A stretch of DNA of 60,956 nucleotides from contig BOKV01000023.1 in the NCBI GenBank assembly GCA_016861165.1, positions 1 to 60,956 on the forward strand, given 5' to 3'. Positions 52,882-60,572 of this stretch are shown here, in pieces. Numbering within the stretch: position 1 is the first letter of the stretch; each line of letters begins with the position of its first letter. Below the pieces are notes generated by a model. That model was given only the letters and a program-made list of their open reading frames with translations, was not told the DNA's origin and did not search any database. The DNA comes from Alphaproteobacteria bacterium. Lineage in GTDB: Bacteria > Pseudomonadota > Alphaproteobacteria > Rhizobiales > Rhizobiaceae. Both the position numbers and the translations under genes were made by a program.

Positions 52882-53970
52882 ATGGACACCCGGATCATGC
52901 CCCGGTCGGAAGCAATGCGCCGGCTAGGCTTCACCTTCACCGGCAGCGGGCGCGAATATTTCGGCATCTGGATCGTCAATCTGCTGCTGTCGATCGTCAC
53001 CGTCGGCATCTACACGGCGTGGGCCAAGGTGCGCCGGCTGCGCTATTTCTACGGCAACACCTGGCTCGACGGGCACAATTTCGAGTACCACGCCCAGCCG
53101 ACGCGCATCCTGATCGGCCGCATCATCGTCGTCGGCGCGCTGGTCGCCTACAATCTGCTGATCACGCTGTCGCCGTTCTTCGCGGCGCTGATCATCCCCT
53201 ACCTGCTGGCGCTGCCGTGGCTGGTCAACAAGTCGCTCGCCTTCAACGCGCGCATGACCAGCTACCGCAATGTGCGCTTCGGTTTCCGCGGCACCTATTG
53301 GGGTGCCTTCGGCGTGTTCGTCGCGATGCCGTTTGCCGCGCTGATGACGGGCGGGCTGCTGGCGCCGGTCGCCTCGCACTTTTCCAACAACTATCTCGGC
53401 CGCCACACCTCCTACGGCACCGCGCGGTTCGCCACCGATGCGCCGATCGGCGCTCTTTATGGCAATTTCGGCGCGACGATCCTGTTCACCATTGCCGCTG
53501 CCGCGCTCTGCGGCGGCGCCGGCTTCGTCATCGGCGGCGGCATCGCCAGCTTCAACACGATCGGCATCACCGGTGCCGATCGCGATCTGGCCGCAATGCT
53601 GGAGGCGGCGCCGGTTTTCGCGACCGTGGTCGGCGCCTATCTGGCGCTGTTCCTGGCCTATCTGTTCTATGCCGCCGGCGTTCGCAACATCGCCTTCAAT
53701 GCCACCACGCTCGACGGCGGCCACCGGCTCGCCTCCTCGGTCGGGCGGCTGCGCTATACCTGGATCCTTGTGTCGAACTTCTTCGCCACCATATTCACCA
53801 TTGGCCTCCTTCGGCCGTGGGCGGCGGTGCGCACCTGGCGCTATCTGGCCGCCTCGACGGCATTCGACGCCGCCGGGCCGATGGACGCCTTCGTCGATGA
53901 CGCGGCGCCAGAAGGCAATGTCGCGGCGGCCGAGTTCTTCGACATCGAGGGCATCGATTTCGGCCTGTAG
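52882..53970 (+). CDS. DUF898 (YjgN-family) membrane protein
   Basis: The 362-residue protein contains about six to seven hydrophobic segments and the repeated DUF898 signatures FTGSGREYFGIWIVNLLLSI, GIYTAWAKVRRLRYFYGNTW and, late in the protein, GLLRPWAAVRTWRYLAAS. The family is of unknown function and often sits beside M48 metalloproteases, as here. A GAGGAAACGC stretch precedes the ATG. Confidence 0.88.
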   Translation: MDTRIMPRSEAMRRLGFTFTGSGREYFGIWIVNLLLSIVTVGIYTAWAKVRRLRYFYGNTWLDGHNFEYHAQPTRILIGRIIVVGALVAYNLLITLSPFFAALIIPYLLALPWLVNKSLAFNARMTSYRNVRFGFRGTYWGAFGVFVAMPFAALMTGGLLAPVASHFSNNYLGRHTSYGTARFATDAPIGALYGNFGATILFTIAAAALCGGAGFVIGGGIASFNTIGITGADRDLAAMLEAAPVFATVVGAYLALFLAYLFYAAGVRNIAFNATTLDGGHRLASSVGRLRYTWILVSNFFATIFTIGLLRPWAAVRTWRYLAASTAFDAAGPMDAFVDDAAPEGNVAAAEFFDIEGIDFGL

Positions 53971-53993
53971 CGACAGGGAGACGGCAAGGGGCG

Positions 53994-55061
53994 ATGATCG
54001 AGGGCCGCTATTTTCCGCCGAATGCCTCGCGGGCGCTGCCCGCCAGGATGTGGGGCGTGGCCGGCGACCTCAGGCTCCGGCTCGACGGCGAGGACGAGGT
54101 CTCGCGGCCGCGCCTGGCGGCCGTCTCCGACCGGCTGGCCAGCGTCCCGCGCAAGCTCACCTTCGCCGATGGCGGCGTGTTCGAGGCTCCGCCCGGCGCC
54201 GACGTCGATTCCTTCCTCGACAGCCATGGCAGCTTCTTCTCGCGGCTGTCGCGGCTGGAGACAAGCTGGACCTTCATCGTCGCCGCCACGGTCGTGACCA
54301 TCGGCCTGCTGGCCGCGGCCTACCGCTACGGCATTCCGCTGATGGCGGCCGCCGCCGCCGCCGTCACGCCCGCCGCCATCGTCGACGTGATGGACAGGGG
54401 CACGCTGCAGGCGGTCGAGCGCACCTTCTTCGCCGATTCGACGCTTGAGGCGGCCGAGCAGGAGCGCCTCGCCGGGCTGTTCGACGAACTGGCGGAACTG
54501 TCGGAGGTGCAGGGGCTGCGGCTACTGGTGCGCGACGGCGGCGGCATCATCGGCGCCAACGCGCTGGCGCTGCCCGGCGGCACCATCGTGGTCACCGACC
54601 AGCTGGTCAGGAAGGCGCGCTCCGACGACGAGATTGCCGGGGTCATCGGCCATGAGATCGGCCATGTCGGCGGCCGCCATTCGCTGAAACAGATCTATCG
54701 CGTGCTGGGGCTCGGCTTCATGATCGGCGTCATCGGCGGCGATTCCGGCCAGCTCGTCGACGATGTGGTCACCCAGGCCGCCGCCCTGCAGAGCATCGCC
54801 TATACGCGCGAGTTCGAGGCGGACGCCGACGCCTATGCGGTGGCATTGATGGTGCGGGCCGGCCGCGACCCGACCGCCTTTTCGACCTGCTCGAGCGGCT
54901 GGGCGAGGGCCGGCCGGGCGCCAAGAAGACCGACTGGCTGTCGACCCATCCCGGCAGCGACGATCGTCGCGAGGCGGTCGAGGCGCTGGCGCGCAGGCTC
55001 GGCTGGCGGCGGTAGGGCGGGCGCGTCGCGAACGCGTCGACGTCCTGACACGATGTCATGA
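53994..55061 (+). CDS. M48-family metalloprotease with a C-terminal frameshift
   Basis: The protein has a cytoplasmic N-terminal region, a membrane segment (about 97-124) and an M48 zinc protease domain with HEIGH (220-224) and the third ligand in REFEADADAY. After residue 295 the sequence becomes arginine/proline junk to a stop at 55059. One base away, the alternative frame reads FDLLERLGEGRPGAKKTDWL and then LSTHPGSDDRREAVEALA, the conserved M48 ending, with its stop at 55013-55015. A T4 tract (54879-54882) marks the break, most simply a lost T. Catalytic residues precede it. AAGGGG precedes the ATG. Confidence 0.82.
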   Translation: MIEGRYFPPNASRALPARMWGVAGDLRLRLDGEDEVSRPRLAAVSDRLASVPRKLTFADGGVFEAPPGADVDSFLDSHGSFFSRLSRLETSWTFIVAATVVTIGLLAAAYRYGIPLMAAAAAAVTPAAIVDVMDRGTLQAVERTFFADSTLEAAEQERLAGLFDELAELSEVQGLRLLVRDGGGIIGANALALPGGTIVVTDQLVRKARSDDEIAGVIGHEIGHVGGRHSLKQIYRVLGLGFMIGVIGGDSGQLVDDVVTQAAALQSIAYTREFEADADAYAVALMVRAGRDPTAFSTCSSGWARAGRAPRRPTGCRPIPAATIVARRSRRWRAGSAGGGRAGASRTRRRPDTMS

Positions 55062-55107
55062 CATTGTCGGGCGAGCATGCTATGTGGTCCGCGTGAGGTA
55101 ATGACGC

Positions 55108-55398
55108 ATGGCCACCCGAACAGTCCGCACCGAGAAGCTCGACCTCCGGCTGACGCCGGAGGCGAAACGCATGCTGGCCGCCGCGGCGCAGGCCGAACGC
55201 CGCTCGCTGAGCGAGTTCGTGCTGGCAAGTGCATTGGGCCGCGCCGAGGAGACGCTGGCCGACCGCCGCGTGTTTCAACTCGACGCCGCTAGGTGGGCGG
55301 CCTTTATCGCCGCGCTTGATGCGCCGCCACGCGACCTGCCGCGGCTGCGCCGGCTGTTGAGCGAGCCGACCGTCTTCTCGGGCGGCAAGCCGGAGTGA
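55108..55398 (+). CDS. tacA: TacA-type antitoxin (DUF1778)
   Basis: The 96-residue protein has an N-terminal ribbon-helix-helix domain (KLDLRLTPEAKRMLAAAAQA, then RSLSEFVLASAL), as in DUF1778 antitoxins, and a C-terminal neutralising tail with FQLDAARWAAFIAALDAPP. It precedes the GNAT toxin gene with a GTGA overlap. It should bind and silence the toxin and repress the shared promoter. Confidence 0.93.
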   Translation: MATRTVRTEKLDLRLTPEAKRMLAAAAQAERRSLSEFVLASALGRAEETLADRRVFQLDAARWAAFIAALDAPPRDLPRLRRLLSEPTVFSGGKPE

Positions 55399-55895
55399 GC
55401 CGGCTTCACATCGAGAAACTGGAACGCCGCCACGCCGTCGATTCGTTCGACTGCGGCAACCAGGCGCTCAATCGCTTCCTGGCGCGTTTCGCGTTGCCCA
55501 GCCAGCAGGCCAATGCCTCGCAGACTTATGTCGGTCTCGCCGACGACATCGTGATCGGATTCTATACACTCGTCGTTGGCGAGGTGCGCCACGACGATGC
55601 GCCGGAGCGGCTGACGAAGGGCCTGGCTCGGCATCCCGTTCCGATCATGCTGCTTGGTCGTCTCGCCGTGAGTGTCGACTGGCAGGGCAGGGGTGTTGGC
55701 GCTGGCCTGCTGCGCGATGCGGTGCTGCGGACACTGCAGGCCGCCGACATAGCTGGCATCCGCGCGCTCGCCGTCGACGCCAAGGACGAGGCCACCAGAG
55801 CGTTCTACAAGCGCTTCGACTTCGCGGAATCGCCCACCGATCCGCTGCACCTGTTCGCGCTGATCAAGGACCTGAGGCGCATCGTGAGCGACTGA
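55395..55895 (+). CDS. tacT: TacT-type GNAT toxin
   Basis: The 166-residue protein is a GNAT toxin of the kind that acetylates aminoacyl-tRNA. It has the opening IEKLERRHAVDSFDCGNQAL, the acetyl-CoA motif GRLAVSVDWQGRGVGAGLL and the tyrosine region ATRAFYKRFDFAESPTDP, where the catalytic tyrosine is expected. The GTG start at 55395 overlaps the antitoxin stop. All key positions look intact. Confidence 0.93.
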   Translation: MSRLHIEKLERRHAVDSFDCGNQALNRFLARFALPSQQANASQTYVGLADDIVIGFYTLVVGEVRHDDAPERLTKGLARHPVPIMLLGRLAVSVDWQGRGVGAGLLRDAVLRTLQAADIAGIRALAVDAKDEATRAFYKRFDFAESPTDPLHLFALIKDLRRIVSD

Positions 55896-55913
55896 TCGGC
55901 TGGCGCGCCCGGT

Positions 55914-56492
55914 TCAGCGCGCCATGGCGTGGTATTCGTCGTTGGGCCGCATGTCGGTGGCCGCGCTCATGCGGTTGGTCATGTTGAAGAAGGCGGCCAC
56001 GGCGGCGATGTCCCAGATGTCGCGGTCGCTCCAGCCGGCTTTCCTCAGGGCGGCGCGGTCGGCCTCGTCGATCTCGTCGGGGCGCCTGGTCAGCGCCCAG
56101 GCGAAATCGAGCATGGCGCGCTGCTTGCGCGTCAGCCTGGCGGCGCGCCAGTTGTGGGCGATCTGCTCGCCGAGCTTCGGGTCGCCGGAAAGCTGGCGCA
56201 CGGCGGCGCCATGGGCGGCGAGGCAATAGTGGCAGTGGTTGGCCGAGGAAACCGTCACCGCTATCATCTCGCGCTCGAGCTTGCTCAGGCCTGAATCGCC
56301 CAGCATCAGCTCGTTGTACATGGTGGTGAAGCCGGCGAACTTCTCGCCGTGCCAGGCATAGGCGGCCAGCACATTGGGCACGAAGCCGAGCTTCTCGTCG
56401 CAGACGGCGAGGTATTTCTTCTGGCGCTCGTCGAGCGGCACCTCGCTCTTCGGCAGCTTGAGCGCGACGACCGGCTGTCTTTGTCGGGGCAT
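55914..56492 (-). CDS. Peroxidase-related / AhpD-like (carboxymuconolactone decarboxylase) protein
   Basis: The 192-residue protein has the AhpD-like active-site motif SSANHCHYCLAAHG with the redox CXXC pair and downstream histidine. It is preceded by LSKLEREMIAVTV and followed by NMTNRMSAATDMRPNDEYH, as in the 'peroxidase-related enzyme' family. It probably handles peroxides or disulfide exchange. A strong GGGAGGAG precedes the ATG at 56492. It converges with tacT. Confidence 0.92.
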   Translation of the reverse strand: MPRQRQPVVALKLPKSEVPLDERQKKYLAVCDEKLGFVPNVLAAYAWHGEKFAGFTTMYNELMLGDSGLSKLEREMIAVTVSSANHCHYCLAAHGAAVRQLSGDPKLGEQIAHNWRAARLTRKQRAMLDFAWALTRRPDEIDEADRAALRKAGWSDRDIWDIAAVAAFFNMTNRMSAATDMRPNDEYHAMAR

Positions 56493-56613
56493 GCTTCTCC
56501 TCCCGCGGGCTTCGGCGCCAGCCTAGCACCGGTTCACAAAAATTCATCCCCGCCAGATGGCCGCACGCGAACGGAATCGGTAAGCTCGCCGCCACTGAGC
56601 AACCCGATCCAGA

Positions 56614-56627
56614 AGAATCGGGATTCT
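56614..56627. promoter_or_regulatory. Palindrome in the divergent peroxidase-MOSC promoter region
   Basis: AGAATC at 56614-56619 and GATTCT at 56622-56627 form perfect arms around GG, within the 223-base divergent gap. The site is about 90 bases from the MOSC start and 120 from the peroxidase start. It is a candidate operator for shared control; no regulator is identified. Confidence 0.35.
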
Positions 56628-56716
56628 GCTCCATCTGTTTGTTCTGTCGCGTCATCTTGTCCACCTCGCGGTGGCGCTCGGCGGGATGAAAGCTTTAACC
56701 TGGGACAGCATCGCCG

Positions 56717-57376
56717 ATGAACAAGCCCGAACGCCCGCCGCTTGCCCCCCGCCAGATCGTGCCGGCCAGCAAGCTGTCGGCCCGCGTCGCCGGCGTGTTG
56801 AAGGCGACCGGACGCGACTTCGTCTCGCGCCCCGTCGACCGGCTGGAACTGACCTATGAGGGGGTGAAGGGCGATTTCCACGCCGGGCTGACACGGCGCT
56901 CGGGCTCGCGCGAGCCGTGGTATGCGCGCGGCACCGAGATGCGCAACGAGCGCCAGCTCTCGATCCTGTCGGTTGAGGAACTGGCCGCGATCGCCGAGGC
57001 GATGGGCCTCAACCGCATCGAGCCCGGCTGGATCGGCGCCAATATCGTGCTCGAAGGGGTGGAGGCGATGACCTTCCTGCCGCCGCGCACGCTCTTGATG
57101 TTCGAGGGCGGGGTGACGCTCAGAGTCGACGGCGCCAACGGCCCGTGCCGCATCGCCGGCGGCTCGATCGCCCGCCATCTCGGTGCCCGGCGCACCGGCG
57201 GCGGTCTCGACCGCCAGGACGCGGCCGAGTTCGACTGGACGAAGACCGACCTCGCCTTTGCCTTCGTCGAGGCTGCCCGCATGAAGCGCGGGCTCGTTGC
57301 CTGGGTCGAGCGCGGGGGCGCGATCGAGCCGGGCGAGGACGTGACCGTTCGCGTCTGGGAGCAGTGGATCTATTGA
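56717..57376 (+). CDS. MOSC-domain protein
   Basis: The 219-residue protein matches the MOSC (molybdenum cofactor sulfurase C-terminal) fold. The conserved cysteine lies in GANGPCRIAG, after the beta segments GVKGDFHAGLT and WIGANIVLEGVEAMTFLPP. MOSC proteins bind or carry Mo cofactor or metal-sulfur groups; the exact role is unknown. The ATG at 56717 lies downstream of the divergent promoter region shared with the peroxidase-like gene. Confidence 0.87.
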   Translation: MNKPERPPLAPRQIVPASKLSARVAGVLKATGRDFVSRPVDRLELTYEGVKGDFHAGLTRRSGSREPWYARGTEMRNERQLSILSVEELAAIAEAMGLNRIEPGWIGANIVLEGVEAMTFLPPRTLLMFEGGVTLRVDGANGPCRIAGGSIARHLGARRTGGGLDRQDAAEFDWTKTDLAFAFVEAARMKRGLVAWVERGGAIEPGEDVTVRVWEQWIY

Positions 57377-57483
57377 GGGCCGGCCACCGCTGATTCTCCC
57401 CTGATTCGGCATCGATTGTCATTTTGCCCGGCCGGGTCCAACATGGGCGGGTTCAGGGGCCGCTTTTTTCATGGAGGTTGGCC

Positions 57484-58119
57484 ATGGCCTATGTCGACTG
57501 GATGATCCGCGCACAGGAACTTTCGACCTGCAATTGCGACTGGGGGTGCCCGTGCCAGTTCAATGCGCTGCCGACGCGCGGCAACTGCCGCGCCGTGGTC
57601 GGCATGCGCATCGACGAGGGCCATTTCGCCGACGTGCGCCTCGACGGTGTCAAGGTGGTCGGCATGTTCGCCTGGCCCGGCGCCATCCACGAGGGGCGCG
57701 GCGAAGGCCTGGCGGTGATCGATGAAAACGCCACGCCGGCGCAGCGCGATGCCGTGCTGAAAATACTGACCGGCCAGGAGACCGAGCAGTTCGCCACCAT
57801 CTTCAGCGTGCTCGCCGCCACCACCGAGAAGTTCCACGAGCCGCTGTTCCGGCCGATCGCGTTCGAGGCGGACGCCGAGAGCCGGACGGGGCGCTTCGCC
57901 GTGGCCGGGCTGGTCGAGGCGATGGCCGAGCCGATCCGCAATCCGGTGACCGGCGCGCCGCATCGGGCGCGGGTGGTGCTGCCGCACGGCTTCGAATATG
58001 CCGAGGCCGAATATGCGAGCAGCACGACGCGCACCAGCGGCCCGATCGAGAACGACTGGAGCGGCCGCCACGCCCACCTGTGCACGCTGCATCTGGGACC
58101 GCACGGCGTCATCCATTGA
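57484..58119 (+). CDS. DUF1326-family cysteine-motif protein
   Basis: The 211-residue protein opens with the family hallmark LSTCNCDWGCPCQF, placing four cysteines (16, 18, 22, 24) in nine residues. ALPTRGNCRAVVGMRIDEG follows. The motif suggests metal binding, but the family has no established function. GGAGG precedes the ATG at 57484. The DUF2182 membrane protein gene starts 9 bases later, a pairing seen widely, so the two likely act together. Confidence 0.9.
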   Translation: MAYVDWMIRAQELSTCNCDWGCPCQFNALPTRGNCRAVVGMRIDEGHFADVRLDGVKVVGMFAWPGAIHEGRGEGLAVIDENATPAQRDAVLKILTGQETEQFATIFSVLAATTEKFHEPLFRPIAFEADAESRTGRFAVAGLVEAMAEPIRNPVTGAPHRARVVLPHGFEYAEAEYASSTTRTSGPIENDWSGRHAHLCTLHLGPHGVIH

Positions 58120-58128
58120 GGCCGCGAC

Positions 58129-58977
58129 TTGGCCGCGCCGCCGCTCGAATCGGTCCTGCGGCGCGACAGGCTGCTGATCGGCGCCTGCCTCGGCGCGCTC
58201 TGCCTGCTGGCTTGGGCGTGGCTCGCCCATCTGGCGCTGCGCATGGCGACGATGGAGGGCCTCGCCGCGCGGATGATGGGCATGACGGTCGACGACGGCC
58301 TGTCGGCCTGGCTCGGCGCGGCGCTGGCGCCGGGCGCGGCGGCGCTCGCCGACGCCGCCGTCAACTTCGTGCTCGTCGCGCTGATGTGGGCGGTGATGAT
58401 GGTCGGCATGATGCTGCCGGCTGCCGCGCCCACCATCCTGCTGTTCGCCGCGCTCGAACGCAGGCGCGTCGCCGCCGGGGCGGCCGGCGGGCGCGTCGCG
58501 CTGTTCGTCATCGGCTATCTCGCCGCCTGGGGCGGCTTCTCGGTCGCGGCGGCGGCGGCGCAGACGGCGCTCGCCGCAACCGGACTGATGTCGATGCAGA
58601 TGGCGGTGACGAGTGGCGTCCTCGGCGGGGCGCTGTTCGTCGGCGCCGGCCTCGTCGAACTGACGCCGCTCAAGGACCGCTGCCTCGCCCATTGCCGCTC
58701 GCCGGTCGAATGGTTCGCCCGCCACATGCGGCCGGGCCGCGCCGGCGCGTTGCGCATGGGGCTCGGCCACGGCGTCTATTGCGTCGGCTGCTGCTGGGGG
58801 CTGATGGTCCTCCTGTTCGCCGGCGGCGTCATGAATCTCGCCTGGGTGGCGGCGCTGGCGGCGGTCGTGCTGGTCCAGAAGCTCATGCCCAACGGCCGGG
58901 CGGCGGCACGCTGGGGCGGCTGGCTCCTGGTGGCGGCCGGCATTGCGCTTGCCGCGCGCGGCCTGCTGGCGGGGTAG
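58129..58977 (+). CDS. DUF2182-family membrane protein (predicted metal-binding)
   Basis: The 282-residue protein has about seven hydrophobic segments, a methionine-rich helix (ALMWAVMMVGMMLPAAAP) and the conserved HCRSPVEWF and GLGHGVYCVGCCWGLMVLL, which supply histidine and cysteine ligands inside the membrane. This is the DUF2182 pattern. The start is a TTG at 58129 with GAGG upstream, 9 bases after the DUF1326 stop. A role with DUF1326 in metal handling is inferred. Confidence 0.88.
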   Translation: MAAPPLESVLRRDRLLIGACLGALCLLAWAWLAHLALRMATMEGLAARMMGMTVDDGLSAWLGAALAPGAAALADAAVNFVLVALMWAVMMVGMMLPAAAPTILLFAALERRRVAAGAAGGRVALFVIGYLAAWGGFSVAAAAAQTALAATGLMSMQMAVTSGVLGGALFVGAGLVELTPLKDRCLAHCRSPVEWFARHMRPGRAGALRMGLGHGVYCVGCCWGLMVLLFAGGVMNLAWVAALAAVVLVQKLMPNGRAAARWGGWLLVAAGIALAARGLLAG

Positions 58978-59100
58978 GTGCGCTGGCGGTGAGGCGGCTT
59001 CGAGGCGGCTCGGCCGGCCGGCTTTGACCTGCGGCGCCGATCTGCCTATTAGGTAGGCGCCCGCCCATGCCCAGGCCGGCAATCAGCCGCGGAAGACGCC

Positions 59101-60087
59101 ATGCAGTTCAGGTTGAGGCCGCGCGCCGGCACGAGCGGACAGCCGACGGCGGCCCAGCCGGTATCGCCGCATGTGGCGCCGGCGCCGCGAACCGCCTCCG
59201 GCGAGGTGGCGGCGGGAATCGCGCTGATGATCGCCTTCGCCGCCATCGCACCGCTGATCGACGTCTTCGCCAAGCTCGCCACGCAATTGCTGCCGCCGGG
59301 CCAGGTCGCCGCGGCCCGCTTCATCGTCCAGTTCCTGGCGCTGCTGCCGTTCATCGTCTGGCGGCGCGGCTTTGCCGGCATGACCTGGCGCCGGGTCGGC
59401 GTCGACGCCACGCGCGGCCTGCTGATCGCGGTCGCCACCATCAGCTTCGTCACCGCGATCAGCAGGATGCCGATCGCCGACGCGATCTCGATCTTCTTCG
59501 TCGAGCCGATGATCCTGACCGTGCTCGGCGGCCTGATCCTCGGCGAGAAGGTCGGCTGGCGGCGCTATCTGGCCTGTCTGGTCGGCTTCGCCGGCGCCAT
59601 GATCGTGGTGCGGCCCAGCTTCGAGGAGCTTGGCTACGTCGCGCTGCTGCCGATCGCCACCGCGTTCTGCTTCGCCTTCTACCTGCTGCTGACCCGCCAC
59701 ATGGCCCAGCGCGAGGACCCGATCGCCATGCAGGGCATGGCCGGCCTGTTCGGCGGGGCGATGGTGGTGGTGGCGCTGTGGTTCGGCGAGGGTACCGGCT
59801 CGGAAGTGTTCGACCCGAGCTGGCCCACGGCGACGGGCTGGGCGCTGCTCATCGGCGTCGGCGTGATGGCGACCATATCGCACCTGTTTCTCGTTTTCGC
59901 CTTCCGCAAGGCTCCGGCCTCGGTGCTGGCGCCGCTGCAATATTTGGAGATCGTGGCCGCCACCATTTTCGGCTTCCTCGTCTTCGGCGACTTCCCCGAC
60001 GCGCTCAAATGGCTCGGCATCGCCATCATCGTCGGCTCGGGCCTGTTCATCTTCTGGCGCGAGCGGCTCGCCTCGATCCGCGAATGA
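59101..60087 (+). CDS. DMT-superfamily transporter with two EamA domains
   Basis: The 328-residue protein has about ten hydrophobic segments in two EamA repeats, seen around ISFVTAISRMPIADAISIFF and, in the second half, HLFLVFAFRKAPASVLAPLQ. An unusual N-terminal extension of about 35 residues rich in proline and alanine precedes the first helix. The substrate is unknown. The ATG at 59101 follows GGAAGA. Contrast the half-size EamA protein at 8526. Confidence 0.92.
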   Translation: MQFRLRPRAGTSGQPTAAQPVSPHVAPAPRTASGEVAAGIALMIAFAAIAPLIDVFAKLATQLLPPGQVAAARFIVQFLALLPFIVWRRGFAGMTWRRVGVDATRGLLIAVATISFVTAISRMPIADAISIFFVEPMILTVLGGLILGEKVGWRRYLACLVGFAGAMIVVRPSFEELGYVALLPIATAFCFAFYLLLTRHMAQREDPIAMQGMAGLFGGAMVVVALWFGEGTGSEVFDPSWPTATGWALLIGVGVMATISHLFLVFAFRKAPASVLAPLQYLEIVAATIFGFLVFGDFPDALKWLGIAIIVGSGLFIFWRERLASIRE

Positions 60088-60323
60088 CGGCGCGCAGGCC
60101 GAGCGCCGGATTACATTCAGTTTTATGAAATCGTTCCACTTTTCGCCCGATTTCGGGTGCTTCTCGCGCCGTTTGCGCGCCGATCTCAACAAGATTGGGA
60201 AAAAAATTCTTTTGCACTGCAGCAAACACGATCAGCCGCGATTTTCAACGGGTTGACGAAAAGAGCTGACGGGACGGGGCAGGGGCGCCGGGCGGGCGCG
60301 CGCGGCGCACAATCGAATCCCGA

Positions 60324-60351
60324 TTGACGCGGGCCGGCCTTGCAATAGACT
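60324..60351 (+). promoter_or_regulatory. Sigma70-type promoter with overlapping inverted repeat for the small membrane peptide gene
   Basis: TTGACG (60324-60329) is separated by 16 bases from TAGACT (60346-60351). An inverted repeat, CAATCG (60310-60315) and CGATTG (60321-60326), overlaps the -35 box and could be an operator. The predicted start of transcription is near 60358, about 45 bases before the ATG. The rest of the gap 60088-60323 holds no supported gene. Confidence 0.5.
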
Positions 60352-60401
60352 TTCGTCCAATCAAGCGGCGGATAACAGCCGTGCCACCGAAGGAGGCCCA
60401 G

Positions 60402-60485
60402 ATGACACTCTCGCACAAGCTGAATGTGTTGTTGGTTTGCGCAGCGTTCGGGTTCGTCGGCGCACTGGTTTTTGGCATACTGTGA
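60402..60485 (+). CDS. 27-residue single-helix membrane peptide
   Basis: A 28-codon frame begins MTLSHKLNVLLVC and continues as one hydrophobic helix to FGIL, with a basic N-terminal anchor. AAGGAGG lies five bases before the ATG. A plausible promoter (60324-60351) precedes it and a strong terminator (60526-60554) follows at once. These make a compact stand-alone gene of about 200 transcribed bases. It falls below normal gene-calling limits. Function is unknown. Confidence 0.65.
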   Translation: MTLSHKLNVLLVCAAFGFVGALVFGIL

Positions 60486-60525
60486 TCCACCGGCTGTCGG
60501 ACCGGCGGCAGCCCGACAAGAAAAC

Positions 60526-60554
60526 GAAGCCCGCCCCGTTTCGGGGCGGGCTTC
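60526..60554. terminator. Bidirectional intrinsic terminator between the small peptide gene and metF
   Basis: GAAGCCCGCCCCG (60526-60538) pairs perfectly with CGGGGCGGGCTTC (60542-60554) around a TTT loop. Read on the minus strand it is followed by GTTTTCTTG, a T-tract that suits termination of metF. On the plus strand GCCGTTTC follows, a weaker tract. Confidence 0.85.
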
Positions 60555-60572
60555 GCCGTTTCAGGCAGGCGT

